From Saccharofermentans sp. (GTDB taxonomy: Bacteria; Bacillota; Clostridia; Saccharofermentanales; Saccharofermentanaceae): a stretch of DNA of 39,716 nt. Below, one piece after another: positions 17,318 through 25,670 of the stretch. The notes beneath the pieces are model-generated. The model saw only the letters and a program-made list of their open reading frames with translations. It was not told where the DNA came from and made no database searches. Where the stretch lies: positions 1-39,716 of the forward strand of contig JAILIB010000139.1 in the NCBI GenBank assembly GCA_024695505.1. Reading direction: 5' to 3'. Both the position numbers and the translations under genes were made by a program. Each line of letters begins with the position of its first letter. Positions within the stretch are counted from its first letter, which is position 1.

Positions 17318-19820
17318 CAGAATAAAGCGCGCAGTTGTCTTTTGCGTTTCGATCCTGATCAATCTGGCGATCGCCGTTCTGGTCGTCTGGGTCATCAAGC
17401 GGAATGTCCTTCTGTTCAAGGGTTCTGACTCCATGTACCATGTGTACAGGGGCAGCTGGATCTTTAATGAGGCGAACTCAGGCAATCTGTGGCCGCTCTA
17501 CAATCCTGTCTGGTACAACGGCGTTGAGCTTATGCGTTACTGGACGCCGGCTGCCGCATATCTGATGGCGTTCAGCCATTGGATAGCTACTTTCATCCCT
17601 CAGTTTGCCGATACGGGATATGCCTTCGGAGGATTTGCAGTTTATTGCGGATTTATCTACTTCATCGGCGCCGTATCGTGGGCTGTCGTAGGACTCAGGA
17701 AGAAAAGAGCCTTGTTTGGCGTGTTCCTTGGAATAATGTGGTTCTTCATGCCTGCCAGTATCCATGTCCTGATCGGAGAGGGAAACCTTCCGCGAAGCCT
17801 TATAATGTCTGTTTTCCCGCTCTTGTTCATGTTCGTTAACGAGTATCTTAAAAAGGGAGAGAAAAAGGATTTTATCGGCACAGCGGTCATGTTCTGTTTT
17901 ATGTGCTGCTGCCATGTCGGCTATACCGGAATGGTTGCGATAGCGTGCCTGATCTATCTTGTCATTTACAGATTGTGCTGCTTTGTGGGTTCGACCAGGC
18001 TCGAAAAGGGAAGACACAAGGATCTCGATCTGATCATAGCCATCATTTCAGGATTCCTTTTGAGCGGCATATTCCTTTATCCTGCCATCAACGGCGGCCT
18101 GATGTCCAATTCCGGCCATACCGATCAGACTGCCAGGAATTTCTTCCAGAGTCTGCTTTCCACGCTTAATCCCGTTGAAAAGATCAGGATCGGACATGAG
18201 CACAATTACTTCGGCCTTGCGTCTTTCCTGCTCGCCGTCTTCGGATTGTTCGGGGCCAAGCGCAGGGCAAGACCGGGTTTCATAACAGCGGTCATTATCG
18301 TTCTTCTCACTTCCAATACGGCGTCACCGATAATCAGATCGCTTCCCGGCGGACAGCTGATGTGGATGCTCAGATTCCTTCAGATCGCTGCCGGAATGAT
18401 CCTTTTCTCCATGCTCGAATGGGACAGCCTCAAGAAGCCCCTTCTTGTCGGGGTTTCCCTGGTGCTGGTCCTTGACTGTTTTACCCTTTGTACCGTTATG
18501 TCCAAGACCGACGGCATCGAAAGGATGGAGGACTATTTCACGCAGCTCGAAGACACCACGTTGATCGATGAGGCTAAGGAATCAACTCATAACCGCATCG
18601 CGCTTATGGACAGCGGAAGAGCCCTGGTTAACGGTGTATATTATCTGACCGATTATAACGGCAGTGTTCCGCAGTTTTTCGGACAAGGATGGGAGGCGGC
18701 TTCCGCATCAAGACAGATCGCCCAGATCAATGAAGCTTACGAATACGGGTATTATTACTTTATGTTCGACAGACTGCTAGAAATGGGTAACGATACAGTC
18801 CTGATCAAGAAGGATGCGCCGGTAAAGACTCCTTATAACGAGGATGAGGCAGATACCGCTGCCGCTGCCGTCGGCTATGAGAAGATCAAAGATGAGGGCT
18901 TGTATGCGGTGTTCTCGCTTAAAGGGATCGACGGTAAATACGGTACCATCAGCAAATACAAGGGATTGGCGATCGGAGACGGAGCATATTACATCACCAT
19001 GATGTTCCCGTCTATCGAGGAGGCACCGAACAAATATATTGACGACTATACGGTAGAGGAACTGTCGAAGTACCACATAATCTATCTGGACGGCTTCAAA
19101 TACCATAACGTTGATAAGGCTGAGGACATAATCAGGCAGGTCTCGAAGAACGGCAGCAAGGTCTATATCCTGGCTGACGGCATTCCTTCAAATTCCAAGA
19201 GCCACACAAACAGATTCCTCGGAGTCGAATGCCAGTCGATCGAGTTTGACAACGGTTACCCGACTCTTAACACCAAGAAGCTTGGAACATTCGAAGTCGC
19301 GCTCTTTCCGGATGAATACAGGCAGTGGAAAACTGTTTACATGAACGGACTTACCGAGATCGAAGGATGGTCCGAGGTCCTTGGCGAAACGCTCCCGTTT
19401 TACGGAAAAGGCGAGAATGAGAACATCACTTTCGTCGGATACAACCTTACGTACTATTTCTCCATTACCAAGGACAGAAACATAGGTGCACTTCTTTCGG
19501 GCATCGTGCAGACGTCAACAACCGAACTCCCGGAAAGAAAGACGGTTCCGATAGACATATCCTACACTCCGGGCAAAATTTCCGTATCTTCTCCCGAAGA
19601 CAATGTCAACACGAATCTTACGGTCCATGACATCTTTAGCGGAAACTATACCGAGCGTAACCGTCTTATCTACGTTAACAAGGGGACTACTGAGATCAGT
19701 ATGCACTATCCGTATCCGGTTCAGAGCATATTGATGTCTGTACTGGGCATTGCCGTAATTGCCGTAACCTCGGTCTTCATCAAGCCGCGCGGCAGAAAGA
19801 AGGAAGACCCCGTAAGGTAA
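17301..19820 (+). CDS. Large polytopic membrane protein, exosortase G-associated (PTPS_related/GT-C-like)
   Basis: The track begins at ATG 17211, deep inside the upstream gene. GTG at 17301 has GGAGGAGGG directly upstream and overlaps that gene by only 17 bases, giving 839 aa. The N-terminal half has about ten membrane segments. Early loops carry KGSDSMYHVYRGSW and YNGVELMRYWTPAAAYL, like polytopic GT-C-type transferases and the PF10131 'PTPS_related' membrane family. From about residue 430 to 790 is a large extracytoplasmic region, then a last helix and a basic tail (KPRGRKK). A large membrane family accompanying XrtG loci is known (TIGR03766, from memory). It closes the operon. It may transfer or flip a lipid-linked sugar, but no catalytic residue is proven by eye. 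Confidence 0.82.
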   Translation: MDTRADRIKRAVVFCVSILINLAIAVLVVWVIKRNVLLFKGSDSMYHVYRGSWIFNEANSGNLWPLYNPVWYNGVELMRYWTPAAAYLMAFSHWIATFIPQFADTGYAFGGFAVYCGFIYFIGAVSWAVVGLRKKRALFGVFLGIMWFFMPASIHVLIGEGNLPRSLIMSVFPLLFMFVNEYLKKGEKKDFIGTAVMFCFMCCCHVGYTGMVAIACLIYLVIYRLCCFVGSTRLEKGRHKDLDLIIAIISGFLLSGIFLYPAINGGLMSNSGHTDQTARNFFQSLLSTLNPVEKIRIGHEHNYFGLASFLLAVFGLFGAKRRARPGFITAVIIVLLTSNTASPIIRSLPGGQLMWMLRFLQIAAGMILFSMLEWDSLKKPLLVGVSLVLVLDCFTLCTVMSKTDGIERMEDYFTQLEDTTLIDEAKESTHNRIALMDSGRALVNGVYYLTDYNGSVPQFFGQGWEAASASRQIAQINEAYEYGYYYFMFDRLLEMGNDTVLIKKDAPVKTPYNEDEADTAAAAVGYEKIKDEGLYAVFSLKGIDGKYGTISKYKGLAIGDGAYYITMMFPSIEEAPNKYIDDYTVEELSKYHIIYLDGFKYHNVDKAEDIIRQVSKNGSKVYILADGIPSNSKSHTNRFLGVECQSIEFDNGYPTLNTKKLGTFEVALFPDEYRQWKTVYMNGLTEIEGWSEVLGETLPFYGKGENENITFVGYNLTYYFSITKDRNIGALLSGIVQTSTTELPERKTVPIDISYTPGKISVSSPEDNVNTNLTVHDIFSGNYTERNRLIYVNKGTTEISMHYPYPVQSILMSVLGIAVIAVTSVFIKPRGRKKEDPVR

Positions 19821-19821
19821 C

Positions 19822-19856
19822 ATGCCTATTGGGAACGCTGTATAGAGGCATTTATT
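19822..19856 (+). terminator. Weak possible terminator after the exosortase operon
   Basis: ATGCCTAT can pair with ATAGAGGCAT with one bulged base across a loop of about 13 bases, followed by TTATT. The T-run is short and the stem imperfect, so this is tentative. Confidence 0.35.
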
Positions 19857-19877
19857 GTCTGAAATGTCCGTATATTT

Positions 19878-19907
19878 TTGACCCCCGCTTCTATAAAATT
19901 CTATATG
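19878..19907 (+). promoter_or_regulatory. Candidate sigma-A promoter for the phosphate transporter gene
   Basis: TTGACC at 19878-19883 and TATATG at 19902-19907 with an 18-base spacer, about 57 bases before the ATG at 19964. It is the only good promoter-like sequence in this gap. Confidence 0.42.
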
Positions 19908-19963
19908 AGTAAATAGGTTTGATATTGGCGTCGTGTCGGGCGCCCGAAAGAAGAGGGAAAACT

Positions 19964-21697
19964 ATGGACAGCATTTGGACGTCGCTTCTCGGCCTGTGTG
20001 CCGGAATGGCCTTGTTCCTTTACAGTATAAAGATGACCAGCGGAAGCCTGGAGGTTATCGCCGGAAACAGGATGAAGATGATCCTGGCCAAACTGACCGG
20101 CAACAGGATCCTGGGAGTCACGGTCGGCGCGGGCGTTACCGCACTTGTACAGTCTTCCACGGCCACAACGGTCATGGTAATAGGCTTTGTCAACGCAGGC
20201 CTCATGAACCTTTATTCGGCGCTCTGGATCATAATGGGCGCCAACATCGGTACCAATATCACGTCACAGCTCATCGCATTCGACATCGGAGTATTCGCTC
20301 CTGTCGTAGCGCTCGTCGGTACGTTCGTATGCATCTTCGTTAAGGACAAGAAGCTCAAGAGCGTAGGCGAAGCCATTGCGGGCTTAGGCTTCATCTTCTT
20401 CAGCATGAGCCTCATGACCAGCTCGATGGCTCCGATCTCCAAACTCGATATCGTAAAAGAGATATTTGCGGGAATCAACAATCCTTTTGTCGGCATTGTC
20501 GTAGGCATCATCTTCGTTATCATCATCCAAAGCTCTGCAGCAGGTGTCGGTATCCTTCAGGCTATGGCGGTTGCTTCAGCCGGACAGCTTATCACGCTCG
20601 AACAGGCGATGTTCATAATCTTCGGCCTTAACGTCGGAACCTGCCTTACGGCGCTGCTCGCTTCAATGAGCGGATCCAAGAACGCAAGACGTGCCGGTCT
20701 CATGCATCTGCTCTTCAATGTTTTCGGAACCACTATCTTTACGGCGATCTCGTTCGTTTTCCCGGTCGCTGACTGGATCAGAGCCATAAGTCCGAACGAC
20801 GTGGCAAGACAGTTCGCCAACATGCACCTTGCATTCAACCTCGTTACCACGATCATAATGCTCCCGATCGGAGGCCTTTTCGTTAAGCTTGTCGAAAAGC
20901 TCGTTCCTGACAAAGGCGATGATGAAGAGGGAGTACAGTACCTCAAGTATCTCAACCCCCAGATGCTCACGTCAGCCAGCCAGCTCGGTCTTCATGTACT
21001 GACAAGCGCCATCGCGAACGAGATAGGGCGTATGTTCATGTTTGCGGGCGAGAACTGCAGAAAGAGCTTCCAGGCGGTGCTCTCCAATGATGACAAGCTC
21101 CAGGAGGAGATCAACAACCGTGAGGAATACATCGATTACCTCAACAAGGAGATCTCATATTACATCTCTCACATAATGCTGTTCGACATGTCCGAGAAAG
21201 ATGCGGTCACCATGAGCGCGTTATTCAAGATAGCCGGAAACATCGAGCGAATGGGTGATCACGCCGTTAACATCGCAGGATACGCGAGCATGCTCGAGGA
21301 CAAGAGGCTCAGCCTTTCCGAAAAAGCCCAAAACGAAGTGGCGCAGATGGAGAAGACGATCACAGAAGCCTGCAATGCTCTAGCAAAGACCAAGACTTCT
21401 TCCGTACACATAAAGATGGCCCAGATCGAGCAGAAGATCGACGACCTTACCGATATTTACCGCGAGCACCAGCTTGAAAGGCTCAAGTCCGGCATATGCT
21501 CCGGCGACGCTTGCGTCATCTACTCGGAAATGCTTACTGACTTTGAGCGTTTGGGAGACCACATGCTCAACATAGCGGAAGCCGCGGCAGAGACCGGTAT
21601 AGTTTCATTCGGCGTTTCGGAATTCGAGGTTCCGGCAGAGGAAAAGCCCGTACTCAAAGCGGCTCCTGCCGATGATGACTATGACGACGATGAGTGA
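19964..21697 (+). CDS. Na+/phosphate cotransporter with C-terminal PhoU-like domain
   Basis: The track starts at TTG 19919; ATG at 19964 has AGAGGG six bases upstream and opens the usual N-terminus (577 aa). The membrane half contains two inverted Na/Pi-cotransporter repeats, each with a QSS motif: ALVQSSTATTVMVIGF and IIIQSSAAGVGILQA, plus GANIGTNITSQ and GLNVGTCLTALLA. Residues about 345-550 form a PhoU-like helical bundle with paired 'E/DRxGDH' motifs (IERMGDHAVNIA and FERLGDHMLNIA), likely regulatory and metal-binding. The tail is acidic (DDDYDDDE). The family imports phosphate with sodium. The trmL gene follows within 13 bases, probably on the same transcript. High confidence. Confidence 0.92.
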   Translation: MDSIWTSLLGLCAGMALFLYSIKMTSGSLEVIAGNRMKMILAKLTGNRILGVTVGAGVTALVQSSTATTVMVIGFVNAGLMNLYSALWIIMGANIGTNITSQLIAFDIGVFAPVVALVGTFVCIFVKDKKLKSVGEAIAGLGFIFFSMSLMTSSMAPISKLDIVKEIFAGINNPFVGIVVGIIFVIIIQSSAAGVGILQAMAVASAGQLITLEQAMFIIFGLNVGTCLTALLASMSGSKNARRAGLMHLLFNVFGTTIFTAISFVFPVADWIRAISPNDVARQFANMHLAFNLVTTIIMLPIGGLFVKLVEKLVPDKGDDEEGVQYLKYLNPQMLTSASQLGLHVLTSAIANEIGRMFMFAGENCRKSFQAVLSNDDKLQEEINNREEYIDYLNKEISYYISHIMLFDMSEKDAVTMSALFKIAGNIERMGDHAVNIAGYASMLEDKRLSLSEKAQNEVAQMEKTITEACNALAKTKTSSVHIKMAQIEQKIDDLTDIYREHQLERLKSGICSGDACVIYSEMLTDFERLGDHMLNIAEAAAETGIVSFGVSEFEVPAEEKPVLKAAPADDDYDDDE

Positions 21698-21710
21698 AGG
21701 AAATCCTGAT

Positions 21711-22274
21711 ATGGCTCAGGCCGTTTCCGAAAAGGTAAATATAGTCCTTTTTGAACCCGAGATCCCACAGAATACGGGAAATATAATGAGGACATGTGTT
21801 GCCGCAGGGTGCGGCCTTCACATAATAAAGCCGCTCGGTTTTGACATAGAGGACCCGAAGTTCAGGCGCGCCACAACCAACCACATAACCTGGGCGGAAT
21901 ATAAGCTCTATGATGACTGGAAGAGCTTCGCTTCTGCCAATGACGGCGAATACTTTTTCATGACAAGGTACGGAAAGGTCCCGCCTTCTGACATAGATTT
22001 CAAGGCAGCCTCAAAGTCCGGAAAGATCTTTCTTGTTTTCGGCAAGGAAAGCACAGGCATTCCGGGAGAAATACTCCGCGCAAACATGGACAGGTGCTTC
22101 AGGATACCGATGGCTGACGAATGCAGGTGCTTAAATCTTTCAAACGCCTGCGCGGTGGCGATCTATGAAGTCATGAGGCAGCTCGATTACCCGGGGCTTT
22201 CGCGCACCGAGACGATCAAAGGGGATGACTTCCTCGAGAAGAATTACTCATACGATGAGACGTTGAAAAAATAA
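21711..22274 (+). CDS. trmL: tRNA (cytidine/uridine-34-2'-O)-methyltransferase TrmL
   Basis: A SPOUT methyltransferase of the YibK/TrmL type, which methylates the wobble-base ribose of certain tRNA-Leu species. Motif 1 is LFEPEIPQNTGNIMRTCVA with the family's Asn/Arg, motif 2 FGKESTGIPGEIL, and motif 3 RIPMADECRCLNLSNACAVA, which forms the knot. The track start at 21672 lies inside the upstream gene. ATG at 21711 (MAQAVSEKVNIVLFEP) follows that gene's stop and has AAGGAAA nine bases upstream, giving 187 aa. ATG 21690 is an alternative. A strong terminator overlaps its stop codon. Confidence 0.9.
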   Translation: MAQAVSEKVNIVLFEPEIPQNTGNIMRTCVAAGCGLHIIKPLGFDIEDPKFRRATTNHITWAEYKLYDDWKSFASANDGEYFFMTRYGKVPPSDIDFKAASKSGKIFLVFGKESTGIPGEILRANMDRCFRIPMADECRCLNLSNACAVAIYEVMRQLDYPGLSRTETIKGDDFLEKNYSYDETLKK

Positions 22275-22304
22275 AAGGCGCTTCCATGAAGGAAACGCCT
22301 TTTT
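22273..22304. terminator. Strong bidirectional intrinsic terminator
   Basis: AAAAGGCG-c-TTCC pairs with GGAA-a-CGCCTTTT around a short loop. A T-run follows on the plus strand and TTTTATTTTTT on the minus strand. It ends trmL (overlapping its TAA) and can also end the minus-strand zinc-ribbon gene. Confidence 0.88.
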
Positions 22305-22331
22305 GCTGATAAGTGATTTGCTTTTCAGATC

Positions 22332-22958
22332 TCAGAAAGTAATCCTGTAGCCGCCGATCGAGAGTTCCTTGTCAGGAGCAATGACATAGTCCTGATTCTT
22401 TCTCTTTTTGGAAAGGCTGATGCTTCTGGAAAGGCTGGAAGCACGGCTGCGGCTGCGGCTGAGCGAACGGCTTAATGAGCTTGCCTTTGTGGTGTAAGAA
22501 CCTGTTCCCGCAATAATGGAGAAGATCATCATTGAACCGATGGCGCATCCGACGATGGAAAGGATCATTCCTGTAAGACCCATGCCCTTGCCGTTGGGGT
22601 TCTTGAGCGAGAGGATTCCGCAGATAAGGCCTGCTACCGCGATAAGCATGCCGAAGACGGGAACCCAGCAGAATACGAGAGCGCAGATTCCGAGAACGAG
22701 AGCAACGATGGCGAGAGCCTTGCTTCCGCCTGCCGCGGGCTGCTGCTGATAGATGGGTGTTGACTGATAAGCAGGCTGCTGATAAACGGGCTGTACAGGC
22801 TGCTGGTATACAGGCTGTACGGGCTGAACGGGTACTGCCTCGATAGGCTGTACGGGAACTGCCTCACCTGTAGTGGGTGAAACTCTTACTGCTGCTCCGC
22901 AATTAGGGCAGAGAGCGCTTCCGTCAGCTATCTGTGATCCGCAATTTTCACAAAACAT
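22332..22958 (-). CDS. Zinc-ribbon membrane protein with DUF4190-like domain and Arg/Ser-rich tail
   Basis: A 208-aa protein. The N-terminus is a zinc ribbon (CENCGSQIADGSALCPNCG). A low-complexity Pro/Gln/Val/Tyr region (repeated VYQQP and VPVQP) spans about residues 35-75. Two hydrophobic segments (AIVALVLGICALVFCWVPVFG and GLTGMILSIVGCAIGSMMI) enclose a glycine-rich loop typical of DUF4190. The tail is Ser/Arg-rich (SRSLSRSRSRASSLSRS), then Lys-rich, and ends in a short apparent strand (ELSIGGYRITF). GGAGGAAT precedes the ATG, which lies only 25 bases after the stop of the ABC-transporter ATPase, so it may be read from the same transcript. Function unknown; the tail is highly unusual for bacteria. 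Confidence 0.82.
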   Translation of the reverse strand: MFCENCGSQIADGSALCPNCGAAVRVSPTTGEAVPVQPIEAVPVQPVQPVYQQPVQPVYQQPAYQSTPIYQQQPAAGGSKALAIVALVLGICALVFCWVPVFGMLIAVAGLICGILSLKNPNGKGMGLTGMILSIVGCAIGSMMIFSIIAGTGSYTTKASSLSRSLSRSRSRASSLSRSISLSKKRKNQDYVIAPDKELSIGGYRITF

Positions 22959-22983
22959 GATGATTCCTCCTCAAATTCCTTTA

Positions 22984-23736
22984 TTACAACACCTTTTGCA
23001 GGAAAGATACCAAACGCTCGTTTTGAGGATTGGTAAATATCTGTTCAGGTGTGTTTTCCTCGATTATTCTACCACAATCCATGAAAATAACACGGGTTCC
23101 GACTTCTCTTGCGAATCCCATTTCGTGTGTGACACAGACCATGGTCATTCCGGCTTTAGCAAGCTGCTTCATAACTTCCAGAACTTCGCCTACCATTTCA
23201 GGGTCGAGTGCGCTCGTAGGCTCGTCGAAAAGCATGACTTCAGGATCCATGGCGAGGGCCCTTACAATGGCGATCCTCTGCTTCTGTCCGCCGGAAAGCT
23301 GTGACGGATAAGAGTTTGCACGGTCACCCAGTCCGACTCTGTCGAGCAGTGCCTGCGCCTTTTTCTCGGCTTCAGCCTTTGACAGGCCGAGGAGCTTTAC
23401 AGGTCCCAATGTCATGTTCTTCATGATCGTCAGGTGAGGGAATAGGTTGAAGTGCTGGAAGACCATTCCCATCTTCTGCCTGAGCTTGTTTATGTCCATG
23501 GCCTTTGAAGTAATGTCGGTGCCATGGAAAGTGATGGTTCCGGAAGTGGGGCGCTCGAGCAGGTTGAGGGAACGCAGGAACGTCGATTTGCCGGATCCTG
23601 AAGGTCCGATGACCACGACGACCTCGCCCTTGTGGATGTCGGTCGTGATGCCGTCAAGAGCCTTGATATCTCCGCCTCCGTAGTGTTTCTTGAGATCATT
23701 TACAGAGATGATCACTTCTCCTTTTTCAGCGCTCAC
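22984..23736 (-). CDS. Polar amino-acid ABC transporter ATP-binding protein (GlnQ-like)
   Basis: A 250-aa ATPase with Walker [10 protein letters not shown] (about residue 39), Q-loop in [13 protein letters not shown], signature LSGGQKQR, Walker [13 protein letters not shown] and H-loop in CVTHEMGFA. The wording around [13 protein letters not shown] is typical of GlnQ/HisP-type importers. The start is GTG at 23736, with AAGGAGG about ten bases upstream, overlapping the permease gene by 11 bases. It energises uptake of an amino acid by the permease and binding protein encoded upstream. Substrate cannot be read from the ATPase. Confidence 0.93.
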   Translation of the reverse strand: MSAEKGEVIISVNDLKKHYGGGDIKALDGITTDIHKGEVVVVIGPSGSGKSTFLRSLNLLERPTSGTITFHGTDITSKAMDINKLRQKMGMVFQHFNLFPHLTIMKNMTLGPVKLLGLSKAEAEKKAQALLDRVGLGDRANSYPSQLSGGQKQRIAIVRALAMDPEVMLFDEPTSALDPEMVGEVLEVMKQLAKAGMTMVCVTHEMGFAREVGTRVIFMDCGRIIEENTPEQIFTNPQNERLVSFLQKVL

Positions 23737-24535
23737 TGTTTCTCAGCCTCCTTTCAAGCAAGGTCACCAGCTTTGAGAAGAAGATGACGATGACAAGATA
23801 TATGAGAGCGACCGCAATGAGCGGCATGAATGCGGAATAAGTCCTTGACCTTATGATGTCTCCGCCTTTGGTAAGGTCCTGCAGTCCGACGTAACCGGAT
23901 ACGGAAGTCTCCTTGATGAGAACGATGAATTCGTTGGCAAGGGCGGGGAGGACATTCTTGATCGCCTGGGGGATGATGATGTGGATCATTGTCGCGATAT
24001 AACCGAAACCCAGGGATCTTCCCGCTTCGAACTGGCCGACGTCGATGCTCATGATACCGCTTCGTATGATCTCAGCCACGTATGCGCCGGAGTTGACGCC
24101 GAACGCGAGGATTGCGACAAGGACCTTGTTGTTGGACGTTGCGAAGATGACGAAGTAAGCGATCATGAGCTGGACTACCATAGGGGTTCCGCGGATGACC
24201 GTGAGATAGATGTTTGCAAAGAAATTGAAGAAACCGAGCAGGCCTTTGAGGAACCCCGGACGCATTTCTTCCGCGAGCTTGTCATGTGAGGATCTGACGA
24301 GTGCAACGATTATGCCCAGAAGGATACCAAGCAGAGCCGCAAAAAAGGTTACTTCAAAGGTTATGCCCAAACCCTTAAGGAGATACATGTATCTCTTTTG
24401 GGTAACGAAGTTGTTTATGAAATCGTCTTTAAGCCCGTTCCACAGATCGCCGAACCATCCGGATGAAGCCTGTTCCGCCGCTTCGCCCGCGAGTGTGACG
24501 ACACCTGCAAAAGCACTTGATAATATGGACGTCAT
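23726..24535 (-). CDS. Polar amino-acid ABC transporter permease
   Basis: A 269-aa permease of the His/Glu/Gln/Arg/opine family. The track uses TTG 24562 (278 aa); ATG 24535 is taken here because neither start has a good ribosome site and ATG is more common. The core has five or so membrane segments beginning [19 protein letters not shown]. The family EAA loop, which contacts the ATPase, is seen in [20 protein letters not shown], and [16 protein letters not shown] is characteristic. The N-terminal 50 residues form an extra hydrophobic/amphipathic extension. It sits between the binding-protein and ATPase genes, forming one importer. Confidence 0.88.
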   Translation of the reverse strand: MTSILSSAFAGVVTLAGEAAEQASSGWFGDLWNGLKDDFINNFVTQKRYMYLLKGLGITFEVTFFAALLGILLGIIVALVRSSHDKLAEEMRPGFLKGLLGFFNFFANIYLTVIRGTPMVVQLMIAYFVIFATSNNKVLVAILAFGVNSGAYVAEIIRSGIMSIDVGQFEAGRSLGFGYIATMIHIIIPQAIKNVLPALANEFIVLIKETSVSGYVGLQDLTKGGDIIRSRTYSAFMPLIAVALIYLVIVIFFSKLVTLLERRLRNSER

Positions 24536-24582
24536 CAGATCAAATATCCCCCCCGAAAACAAGTTCTTCTATTGTAAATAAG

Positions 24583-24617
24583 AAAAGAGCGGAAATAAAG
24601 ACTTATTCCGCTCTTTT
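24583..24617. terminator. Intrinsic terminator/attenuator between binding-protein and permease genes
   Basis: AAAAGAGCGGAA pairs perfectly with TTCCGCTCTTTT (12 bp) around an 11-base loop, with T-rich flanks on both strands. On the minus strand it lies after the binding-protein gene and before the permease gene, so it probably lets a fraction of transcripts continue. This is a usual way to make more binding protein than permease. Confidence 0.82.
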
Positions 24618-24661
24618 TCTTTACTGTTATCCCGGGTTACTGCCCGGAGCAGTTCTGGCTT

Positions 24662-25450
24662 TTATTTTGAAGGAATGTACTTCTCGATGATCTTGCCGAT
24701 CGTGCCGTCCTTTGTGAGTTCTTCAAGAGCCTTGTTGATCTCTGCGAGAAGAGCCTCGTTAGACTTGTTGACAGCGATAGCATATTTCTCTTCGGTGTAA
24801 GGAGTCTCAAGGATCTTAAGACCGGGATTTGCAGCAACAAGTGACTTTGCAGGTTCATTGTCGATGCATACTGCGCCGATCTTGCCAGATGTGAGAGCGA
24901 TGACTGCATCGTTTCCGCTGTTGTAACGGTCGATCCTGCCTTCGCCTACGCCGCCGTCTTCTTCAGACATGTAAATGTCGCCTGTAGTACCGGACTGAAC
25001 GCCGACCTTGTAATCACCTTTAAGAAGATCGTCAATAGACTTGATGGGAGAATCTTCCTTTACGATGATGGACTGGATACCTGTAGCATAAGAAGTTGAG
25101 AAGTTAACGGACTTAAGCCTGTCTTCTGTAACAGTCATGCCTGCGCAGCCGATGTCATACTTGCCTGCCTGAACGCCTGCGATGATGGAATCGAAAGGAA
25201 CGTCCTCGATAACGAGCTCAAGTCCGAGCTTGTCAGCGATTGCCTTAGCGATCTCAGCGTCGATGCCGATGATCTTGTCGCCTTCGTGATACTCGTAAGG
25301 CTTGAACTGTGCGTTAGTAGCCATTGTGAGCTTTCCGGCTGCAACAGTGTTCAGCTTGGAACCCTTTGAAGCCTTTGAGCAAGAAGCCAGACCGAAGCAG
25401 AATGAAGCTGCGATGACCATGGCCATGATTTTGCGTGCAATTGTTTTCAT
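24662..25450 (-). CDS. Amino-acid ABC transporter substrate-binding lipoprotein
   Basis: The track starts at TTG 25483; ATG at 25450 has AAAGGAG eight bases upstream and starts a signal peptide (262 aa). The lipobox is LASC (FCFGLASCSKA). The mature protein is a family-3 extracellular binding protein: TMATNAQFKPYEYHEGDKII, GIDAEIAKAIADKLGLEL, VPFDSIIAGVQAGKYDIG, AGMTVTEDR and YKVGVQSGTTGD, with hinge and ligand loops in the usual order. It delivers a polar amino acid, exact one unknown, to the adjacent permease/ATPase. It is the first gene of the minus-strand operon and is followed by an attenuating terminator. Confidence 0.93.
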   Translation of the reverse strand: MKTIARKIMAMVIAASFCFGLASCSKASKGSKLNTVAAGKLTMATNAQFKPYEYHEGDKIIGIDAEIAKAIADKLGLELVIEDVPFDSIIAGVQAGKYDIGCAGMTVTEDRLKSVNFSTSYATGIQSIIVKEDSPIKSIDDLLKGDYKVGVQSGTTGDIYMSEEDGGVGEGRIDRYNSGNDAVIALTSGKIGAVCIDNEPAKSLVAANPGLKILETPYTEEKYAIAVNKSNEALLAEINKALEELTKDGTIGKIIEKYIPSK

Positions 25451-25487
25451 AACAACATCTCCTTTGTTTAAACGATTAAACAAGAGT

Positions 25488-25517
25488 ATATTACCCTTGA
25501 TATTTGCCGCCGGTAAA
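25488..25517 (-). promoter_or_regulatory. Possible promoter for the ABC transporter operon
   Basis: On the minus strand TTTACC and TAATAT are separated by 18 bases, about 38 bases before the binding-protein ATG. The -35 match is only fair. Confidence 0.35.
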
Positions 25518-25607
25518 TTCGCAATTCTCTCAAAAACCTACTTTAAAAGGCCGTTGGCGTTATGCAGTTTTATATGGAAAAAAAGGTGATTTTAGGCCTA
25601 TTTTAAG

Positions 25608-25636
25608 TTGCCGTTTGCCATTGTTTTAAGTAGAAT
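25608..25636 (+). promoter_or_regulatory. Candidate promoter for the saccharopine-dehydrogenase-like gene
   Basis: TTGCCG at 25608-25613 and TAGAAT at 25631-25636 have an ideal 17-base spacer, ending 35 bases before the ATG at 25671. Confidence 0.5.
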
Positions 25637-25670
25637 ATTTGAAGATGATCTTATAAAGGCGGCACTTTAG

